Assembly (NCBI GenBank): GCA_013115135.1
Contig: JABANP010000025.1
Location: forward strand, 1-64,000
From: Perkinsus olseni
Lineage: Eukaryota; Perkinsozoa; Perkinsida; Perkinsidae
Length of the DNA stretch: 64,000 bases
Direction of reading: 5' to 3'
The notes beneath the pieces were generated by a model. The model did not search any database, was not told the origin of the DNA, and worked only from the letters and a program-made list of their open reading frames with translations. A program made the position numbers and the translations under genes. Positions 56,836 through 64,000 of the stretch are shown here, piece by piece. Every line of letters begins with the position of its first letter. Position 1 is the stretch's first letter.

Positions 56836-57497
56836 CATCGAGTGTCACTAAATTCTCCGTCCTAATCACTAAAAGTAGCGCGCGCCCAACTGATCGATAT
56901 CTGCGCGCCGCGTTCCCCAGGCACGTGTTGCGTTTTGCACTGCTCATAGCGCACATGGCCCATCGTATACAACCAGCGAACACGTTCCGCTCTCGGCATG
57001 GTGATGAAGTTGGCCCTCAGCAGAAAAACAAAAGAATTGCCACCAGAAACCCGAAGGGTTACCCAAGGCAACCCGAAACCGGAAGGTTTACCCAAGGCAA
57101 CCCGAAACCGGAAGGGTTACCCAAGGCAACCCGAAACCGGAAGGGTTACCCGAGGCAGCCAGAAACCCGAGGGCTCACCCAAGGCAACCAGAAACCGGAA
57201 GGGGCTATGTAAATTCCTCCTGAGTCCGGAGGAATCGGCAGCAGCGGGAAAGCGCGCAGATATCGATCAGTTGGGCGCGCGCAACCAGGATCCCGAAGGG
57301 TTGCCCAAGGCAGTCAGAAACCGTTTCTGGTTACCCAAGGCAACCATAAACCCAAAGGGTTACCCAAGGGCACTTTAATCGGCTCCGGATTCCGGAGTCC
57401 GGAAGAGGCGGCAGCAGTAGGGAAGCGCGCAGATATCGATCAGTTGGGCGCGCGCTAGATTTAGTGATTAGGACAGAGAATTTAGTGACAGCCGATG
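56836..57497. mobile_element. Non-autonomous DNA element with about 70-bp TIRs
   Basis: Left end 56836-56909 and right end 57427-57497 are inverted repeats. They share tgtcactaaattctc, cctaatcactaaa and the block gcgcgcccaactgatcgata in order. A third copy of that block, oriented as in the right end, lies at about 57254-57285 inside. There is no transposase ORF; the core is a minisatellite. The retrotransposon inserted only about 6 bases from its left end. Confidence 0.7.
57047..57375. repeat. Minisatellite, about 29-bp unit
   Basis: About five copies of a unit built around ttacccaaggcaacccgaaa run from 57047 to 57205, and about three degenerate copies run from 57290 to 57375. They are separated by the internal copy of the TIR block. 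The units drift at the CCGAAGG and CCGGAAGG positions. Confidence 0.8.
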
Positions 57498-57583
57498 TTT
57501 TTGCCCCATGTCTTCACTAGAGATGACAATAACGCAACCCCTTTGGTTGATTGGACTGTACACAGTAGTAACAGAAACACTAT

Positions 57584-58842
57584 TCAGTCAGTAGCATTGA
57601 TCGCGGTAGGGTCTCCGTACATCTGGTTGCGGGGCTCTATGAGGATCTCATTAACACCAACATGAGGGGGTGCGGTGAGGGCGAAAACTCCGGCCTGAGA
57701 GCAGCAGCAGCAGCCACGATGGCACAGGAGAGTGGCAGGGGTTCTTACATCAACTATATCAGACACGTCGAGGACGGCGTTGCGGTCACCACCACCGTCG
57801 ATGGTCTTGCCGATAGTAACACCGATGGTGTTGGCCGCGTCGGTATCTGTGTTGTTAACAACCTAAAAAGGGGGCGGATTGACCAACAAGCATGCTGACG
57901 GTGCTGAGCCTACTAGATCCGTTCCGACATCGCCGGGCTGCAACTCTGTCACGCGGATGCCGGTACCGACAGTCTCGCCTCTTAGCGACTTTGAAAAAAC
58001 GTGTACGAAGGCCTTCGATGCGTTGTACCTATCATTGATATTCACAGGAAGACACCTAAGGATACACGGCTTACACTGAGAGGGCTGGGAAGATCGTTGT
58101 GGCTGCATCGCTGGAGATGTTGATGATATGGCCGACCTTTCGCTCGAGCATGCTCGGCAACACAGCTCCTGATGTGTACACCTGCCATGACCGTCAAAGC
58201 AACGAGAGGGATAGAGAGAGGCGCTCCTACCACTCCCTTGCAGTTGATGTCAATCGTGCGCTCCCACTCATCCCAGTGTTGGCTTCGGTGGAGGGTGAAG
58301 TACATGACCCCGGCGCAGTTCACCACGATGTCAACCTAACAGCGGCTTGTCAACCGGCAAGGACATCCTTGGACTCTGGCTCACCGGTCCGAGCTGGGCT
58401 TCCACGCTCGCGAACAGGGACTTCACAGAATCCTGCGAGCTCACGTCAGTTGCCACCGCCATCGCAGTGAGCCCCTTTTGCTTCAACTCGTCGACTATGT
58501 TGTTGAGCCTAAAATGAGAGGAGGATGGTCACCGGAACGGGCAAAGAGCCGGCGGGCTAGTCTGATGGACCCGCACCACGCACGAGAGCTCTCATGCCAA
58601 GCCTCGCAAGTTCGCGTAGATCGACAGTGGCATCCGAGGGCGTACACCCGAGATGGCTCATTGCGAGCAGTTAAACGAAGAGCATCCTCAGTCAGCTTAC
58701 CTGTCCTCTCTCCTGGCAGCCAAGGCCACCTTACAACCCTCAGCGGCAAGTCGGCGGGCGAAGCCCTCTCCGATACCACTACTGGCTCCCGTCACAACAG
58801 CCACTTTGCCGGCCAAAGACGTACGAGTGTTTGACGCAGACA
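57584..58842 (-). CDS. Short-chain dehydrogenase/reductase (classical SDR, YdfG-like)
   Basis: An NAD(P)-dependent oxidoreductase of unknown substrate. The ATG at 58842 precedes KVAVVTGASSGIGEGFARRL, the TGxxxGxG cofactor loop. Later exons give VNCAGVMYFT (the NAG motif), DEWERTIDINCKGVV, GHIINISSDAATTIFPAL with the catalytic Ser region, and YNASKAFVHVFSKSL with the YxxxK pair. VTELQPGDVGTDLVG follows. The last exon (APPHVGVNEILIEPRNQMYG) ends at a stop at 57584. The order and C-terminus fit serine 3-dehydrogenase-like SDRs of about 250 residues. The exon carrying the residues after RREDR is not fully resolved. An upstream in-frame extension exists, but the chosen ATG gives the usual short N-terminus. 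Confidence 0.85.
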
Positions 58843-59148
58843 TGGATAGAATGGAGTGGAGTGGCTGCAGCGACGAAGCAATCGCTTTCCCAAGATGGCC
58901 AAACTCCGATTGGGGATCGGCACAGTCTCCAAAGAATCCTTCAACCCTCCCTGCAAATCTTGTTATCCCACACAAATTAACGCTGACAATCCCCTCGAAG
59001 GGACCGGGGTGACAACTTGTAGGCGAGAGTAACCCAACGGTCCGTAAAAGCATATGGAAAGGCAAATAACAAACCCCGACTGGCAGTACGCTGAAGTCGG
59101 GGACTCTGACACACACCCGATATTCATAAACTCTCACCGCTGACAACC

Positions 59149-60162
59149 CTAGTGTTTCTTGGCAAAATCGACACCCCTTTGAATATCTTCCTCGAGCTTC
59201 TTCTCAACAGCCTGCAGCCTCTCCTTCTCGTACTCATTCAACTCAGGCAAGCCCTCCACCTTTGCCACCTCACAATCATTCCCAAACTTGCACTTCGCCG
59301 CAAAGTACTCTAGACCTCCCACAGGCTTCTTCACGAAGGCATATGCCGACTGACCCTGGACGATCTTCTCGACGAAAACAGCAGCAGCGTAGGCCATGGA
59401 CAAAGTAGCGGACCCGGCACCCTGCTTCGCCTCCACTACCTCAGTCCCTGCGTTCTGTATGCGCTCGTCCAGCTGCTTGACCGTCGCCGCATCCAACTTG
59501 TGGGGCGGGAAGGCATGGGAGAATACCGGCATGATAGTCTCGCCAGCATGGCCGCCTATCACCGGCACCTCCACTTTGTCCACGGCGAAGTTGATCTTGT
59601 TCGAGAAGAAAGTATTAGCTCGTACAGAGTCCAGAGTTGTGACACCCACCAGTCTACGCCAGTCAAAAACGCCTGCCTTCTTCAACGTCTCAGCGGCGAT
59701 GGGCACGGTCGAGTTGACAGGGTTAGAGACCACGCACAAGGTGGCCTTAGGCGCGTATTCAGCACAGGACTTCGACAAGCCCATTACGATCTTAGCGTTG
59801 ATGTCAAAAAGATCGTCCCTGGTCATGCCAGGCTTCCTCGGTACACCTGCAGTCATGATGACGAGCTTGGCGTCCCTGAGCGCCTCCCCGATTTCCTCCT
59901 CTCCAGCATAGCCCGTCACTTTAGCGTTGGAGTCGATGTGACTGATATCAGCCGCCACGCCTTTGCAGGGAGTAGCTGCTTGCTTTATATCGTAAAGAGC
60001 AAGCTCCTGGATGGCCGGGTTCATCTTCAGTAGCAAAGCCAATGGTTGGCCAATCCCACCAGAGGCACCCAACAGGCAGACCTTCGAGACCTGGCTGCTG
60101 AAGCCACGGGCCATCATCGCTCTCGATGCCGCTGCCACGAAGGGGCGCTGCAGGATCGACAT
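59149..60162 (-). CDS. MDH: Mitochondrial malate dehydrogenase
   Basis: Converts malate and oxaloacetate with NAD in the TCA cycle. The gene is a single exon. The ATG at 60162 gives a basic, Arg/Ala/Ser-rich presequence (MSILQRPFVAAASRAMMARG) typical of mitochondrial import; upstream in-frame ATGs (to 60246) would add a hydrophobic segment and are less likely. Visible motifs are the NAD loop LLGASGGIGQPLALLL, the substrate arginines in GVPRKPGMTRDDLF, VSNPVNSTVP, the catalytic Asp and Arg in TTLDSVRANTF, and the catalytic His in VIGGHAGETIMPVFS. Length (337 residues) and motifs match the eukaryotic mitochondrial type. It lies 102 bases downstream of the VPS33 stop in the same orientation. Confidence 0.95.
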   Translation of the reverse strand: MSILQRPFVAAASRAMMARGFSSQVSKVCLLGASGGIGQPLALLLKMNPAIQELALYDIKQAATPCKGVAADISHIDSNAKVTGYAGEEEIGEALRDAKLVIMTAGVPRKPGMTRDDLFDINAKIVMGLSKSCAEYAPKATLCVVSNPVNSTVPIAAETLKKAGVFDWRRLVGVTTLDSVRANTFFSNKINFAVDKVEVPVIGGHAGETIMPVFSHAFPPHKLDAATVKQLDERIQNAGTEVVEAKQGAGSATLSMAYAAAVFVEKIVQGQSAYAFVKKPVGGLEYFAAKCKFGNDCEVAKVEGLPELNEYEKERLQAVEKKLEEDIQRGVDFAKKH

Positions 60163-60263
60163 AACAAAAAGCAAAAACTCAGACATGACGCAGAACTCCG
60201 CCCGGGACACCGTCAACGAGAATGCTCTGATTGAGAAAGAAACCACACACAGGATGAGGAATA

Positions 60264-63200
60264 CTACAACTGTTCATTAATGATCTCATTGAATAGTTTC
60301 TCGTGGCTGAGCATCTCCGTAGTGACTACGAGGAACCGTCTTCCCTTCCTCTCCACCGCCGACAGCCTCCGTAATGCCGCAATCTCACCGTAGGTCACTC
60401 CACCAACAAAGCACACCACAACCACCTATCGACGAGCATGTCATCCACGGGAAGCCAGTGACTATTGACGCACCCACCTTGTCGCCCTTGCCAACGGTCC
60501 CCTCCTGATCTACACTACCGGGCAGAACCTCAGGCCTAGCCCCACATGCAACCTGAAGACGAAGCTGCAGCGAACTCCTCCCCTCGACCGAAGATTGCTC
60601 CGGGCGGCAGTTGTATACGGACCTCAATGGCAGGTCCCCACAGCAAGTTGAGGTTCTCCGCAGCCCCTCGCCATCCATTGGGTTCAGACTCCGTCAACTC
60701 GACTAAGCGTACGGACAAGGGAGCATAGCCCGAGTAGGCATACGCTATGCCGGTATCAGCCGCTATGTTGGAACCTGGCGAGGCATGGGAATGGTCGACC
60801 AGAGTCGATACCCCAACGACAATAGCGACTACATAACATAACGTCAAACAGTAGTAAGTAAGTTGGACGCGAGTAGGGCAAATTCCGGTAGTTCTCTCCA
60901 GAGATGCAGTTCACACCTGGGTCAGATTCACCATCATCGTCCTCCGGACCACCACCAGCAACAACCAAGTTGAACGCCTGCTTCATCCTCTGCCATTTGC
61001 CGGAGCCACTTGATACCAAGTCAGCGCCGCTGTCGCTGGACACCTTTAACAGCCCACACGCGGTCATGTGATGCAACAAAGGGACGATCAGTTTAGGACC
61101 GTACCTAAGAGGCACAAGAGCATCCTAGCTCGCCTCAGCGCGCAGCACATACCATTCGATCAAGTTTTTGGTAAGGGCCTTCAAAGTCTTCATCTTAATG
61201 CCTCCGTTGACCACGCTGCAGAGGCATATCAGCCGGAGTACTCGATCGAGCGGTTGGGATCCCGGAGTCTGTCAGGGCAATAACCGGCAGAGAAAAACAA
61301 CACGGCTGCATCCTTACCGGCTGTTGGCCCTCCTTCACAGGCTGGGGTAAGTTGGGCTCCATCATATCATTGACGATATCGACCAGCTGAGCGGGGGTTA
61401 TCGCCCCGGACATGAGACCATCCTCGACCTGCGAGTGGTGGACATCGTGTACGCGCAGTGGCAATGATAGCCTACCTGCCACTGCTGCTGAAACCAAGGC
61501 ATTTGAGTGAGGGCACTTGTGAAGCTGGCCAGGTTAACATGGTCCGCAAGAGAGGCATGGTCCGCTTGGGCAGACTTGAACTTGTCCATGTACATCTTCA
61601 TCTGGGGTATGTCGGATAGCCGATCCTTCTCGCTGTATCTGATCAAGTACCGCCACTGCAGTCACAGGCTGATGCATTAACGACCCCAAGCGACAAAGAA
61701 TAGGTGAACGAAGCCGTCGACGCTAAGCACTAGGGTGATGGCAGGTTCTCCAGATGCTCCAGTGTTGGGTTCTCACGTCTCCTGAATTTGGCTGGCCTTC
61801 TTGTGTAGCAATGGTCCAAGCACCTCCATTCGCAGGTCCCTTATACGATCAAAAAGTTTGTCGTTGGAGTTCAACACCACCGTCTTTCCTCTCCGGTAAG
61901 ATCGGCTCCCCGACATCTATGTACCTGCCACCCCAAAAAATAGCGAGCATTTCAACCAGCACACTGACTGAGTGTTCTCTCTCGCGCGGACAACCAACGA
62001 CACTGCCGCAGTGGAGGTCCTTCCCAGCGGATTCCTACCCATATCTGATGCCCAGGCATCTGTCCAGTAGACTCTCGTAGGTGAATTGTGTGCAGAGGAC
62101 CGAGAAGAGATCCGTTCGTCTATCGATGACTATGAACTCCTCTATCTTCAACCCCTTGCTCGTCACTGTCTCTGGTAGTAGCGGCTTCCGCCGACCTCCT
62201 CCCAGGCTGGGCCCAGCAGGAGCCTCGGGAGTGACCAGGTGGCCAATCGGAGGAGCCCTAGGCCGGGGCTGGGAACTGGCAGCATTACAAATGCCCATGA
62301 AAGGTTCGATATCCCTTGAGAACCCATCTGTCCCCATTACCTCCCCTCGCCAGTGAAGGCCGCCTTCTCCCCCTCGTCCACAGGAGCTCCCGCTTCATCA
62401 TCCTCCTTAGCCAATCTCAAAACATAGTCTACAACGTACTTAGCAGCCGTTCCTATCGCGTTCATCTTGAGAACTCTACGACCTACAAAAACAGCAACCT
62501 GATGCCAGCAGGAAACGCCCCTTCGTCTGTTGCCATGGTACTACCTGCCTGCCGGGAAACGCCCAGACCAGCACCGAAATTGCGCTGCAGGTCGTGCAAA
62601 GTCTCAGCCAGTAGCGAGAGAGGGGTAGGGTCGGAGCGGATGTGGAAGTCTCGGAATGCACCTGAGAGAAGGAATACCCTGATCTCCGTGGAAGACCGTG
62701 CTTAAGATCAGATGTGAAGATATAACACCGATGAGGAATTAACAATGGTGTGATAATGGAACATAGATGTGGAAGCTAAAGTCCTGCAAAATTTAACAAG
62801 TAGAATAGAGGAGTACTTCTACATCGACATTATAATGTGAGGACTATCATTGCATCATCGTATCAGTAGTTATCCATATAGCCGCCATGCCTACCAGGTT
62901 GGTCAATAGTGATAACATCACCCTCGACACAGAGGCCCATGAGATGTAGTGGCAAGACCTCCGCCAAACTGGACATGACCATCCTCTGCTGTAGACGGCC
63001 GAGGACGAGATGGGAAACATAAGGCACACAGATGAGGGTGTATCTGAGGGGCTCTGCATTCCCGCAGCCTCAGAAGGGAGCCTACGCACTACGTCCTCTC
63101 GAAGGCACTCTCCTTGTTGGCTTTCAGTCGGCCGTCGTCCGCTAGGATCTTCTCTGCCACCAGATCAATCATCGCTAGCGTATCCGAACTTTGTGCATGA

Positions 63201-63625
63201 ACCATAAAAATTATCTGAAAAGTCTCTGAGGATCTCAAAGCCGGGTCGATCAACCGCGATCCGACCTGCTTAGAATCCTGAGCGGCAGCAGCATCCCCGG
63301 CCGAGTCCGCGTCTAACTTCCTCCATAGGTCCACACCGTGGGACTTCAAGTCGTCTACCTCTACCAACAAGGAGAGCTCCGGGGAGATGCTTGGGTCCAA
63401 ATACCTGCTCATACGTAGCAAACACTCACAGCAGCTGGTATAGTACATGGTCTTGGCCCCCTGGACATGATCGTGCAAGATGTCGAGCAGCTCTCTCCGC
63501 ATCGACCCTCTCCATGCTGCCAGATCTACAGGGGCATTGTCCAGCTTAGGAGCTCCCGAACCTCGACTGGACGATGAGGAAGAGGAGCTTGCCGCAGCAA
63601 CGGTAGGAGCGGCAGCAGGAGCCAT
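60264..63625 (-). CDS. VPS33: VPS33-like Sec1/Munc18 protein (HOPS/CORVET subunit)
   Basis: An SM-family SNARE chaperone of the endolysosomal tethering complexes. The ATG at 63625 precedes an Ala/Ser-rich leader and then [20 protein letters not shown]. The first exon also has [20 protein letters not shown], matching the FxV-R...D strand. Later minus exons give [20 protein letters not shown] and [15 protein letters not shown] (about 62150), [20 protein letters not shown] (about 61580), a helical segment with [14 protein letters not shown] (about 61050), [16 protein letters not shown] (about 60760) and a last exon with [18 protein letters not shown]. The end is [10 protein letters not shown] and TAG at 60264-60266. 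[11 protein letters not shown] and GGVTxxEIAALR are hallmarks of VPS33. The internal poly-Pro/Gly insert near 62.2 kb is unusual. Intron limits are approximate. Confidence 0.85.
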
Positions 63626-63713
63626 GGACAAACAACCAAGCCCTAGTCCTTGCGTCGACCCCCGGCAGCACAACGAGGACGGTGAAGGAAAACCCAGAGA
63701 ATCGTTGTTGAGC

Positions 63714-63919
63714 CTATCGTTCCCTCCGTCTCTTCCTGTCGTCTTCCTCTTCTCGATCTGATATGTCCGAGACGTCATCTGATGGGGACTCGTCTCTCTT
63801 GGCTCTACTCTTCGAAGTTGTCCCTAAAACACCTCCGCGGTTGCAAGCAGCCAAAACAGCAACAATCGAGAGAGCGTCGTCAGAGGCCCCCCCCAGTGAA
63901 ACACTTCCATATTTTCTGC
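63714..63919 (-). CDS. Possible last exon of a gene extending past the right edge
   Basis: An acceptor-like GGATCGCAG on the minus strand precedes an open stretch with DDALSIVAVLAACNRGGVL and a highly charged tail (SDISDREEEDDRKRRRER) before a stop at 63714. The ALSIVAVLAA pattern resembles the region after the helicase core of DEAH-box RNA helicases, and charged tails are common in splicing proteins. This is a weak resemblance on a short fragment. Any upstream part lies outside the window. Confidence 0.25.
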
Positions 63920-64000
63920 GATCCCTAAAGCACCCGGTCACATGGTAGTCAACACTGGCGAACCGTCACACTATCCACATTGCAAAGAGATCGACAATGC

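Noticed and set aside
59396..60033. Plus-strand ORFs across malate dehydrogenase
   Set aside because: They are antisense to a complete, conserved single-exon gene.

Overview
The window is nuclear DNA of a protist. Genes carry many short GT-AG introns, and it encodes an axonemal-type dynein heavy chain, a NEDD8-activating enzyme subunit, a VPS33-type tethering protein and a mitochondrial malate dehydrogenase. Compact gene spacing, very short introns, secreted cysteine proteases and LTR retroelements fit a perkinsid alveolate (Perkinsus-like). That assignment is inference; no ribosomal or organellar marker is present.

Layout. 1-2.4 kb: at most one weak candidate gene. 2.46-14.14 kb (-): one very large gene for a predicted single-pass membrane protein, with a signal peptide, at least ten extracellular repeats carrying a D-x-[YFH]-G-N motif, a transmembrane helix and a long coiled-coil cytoplasmic tail. 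15.6-18.6 kb (+): a tandem pair of Ser/Thr-rich, probably GPI-anchored surface proteins, with a relic of the giant gene's first exon between them. 19.06-35.13 kb (-): a dynein heavy chain. 35.7-40.3 kb (+): a possible LSm-domain relic, NAE1/ULA1, and an EF-hand-like gene. 40.7-46.2 kb: a segmental duplication holding two secreted esterases, a solo cathepsin first exon and an inverted-repeat (MITE-like) element. 46.6-50.2 kb (-): two cathepsin Z/X-like proteases. 50.57-56.83 kb: an LTR retrotransposon with 415-bp LTRs that read as identical and an internally deleted pol. 56.84-57.50 kb: a long-TIR DNA element with a minisatellite core. 57.6-63.6 kb (-): a short-chain dehydrogenase, malate dehydrogenase and VPS33. 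A possible last exon of another gene lies at the right edge.

The housekeeping genes serve motility, neddylation, endolysosomal tethering and mitochondrial metabolism. The lineage-specific blocks (giant receptor-like protein, GPI proteins, esterases, cathepsins) all carry predicted secretion signals and occur as tandem copies and relics, as expected for surface or degradative secretome families turning over quickly. All four tandem GPI and esterase copies carry a small frameshift relative to their partner, and the dynein gene has three apparent indels. Part of this may be assembly error, so intactness calls are cautious.
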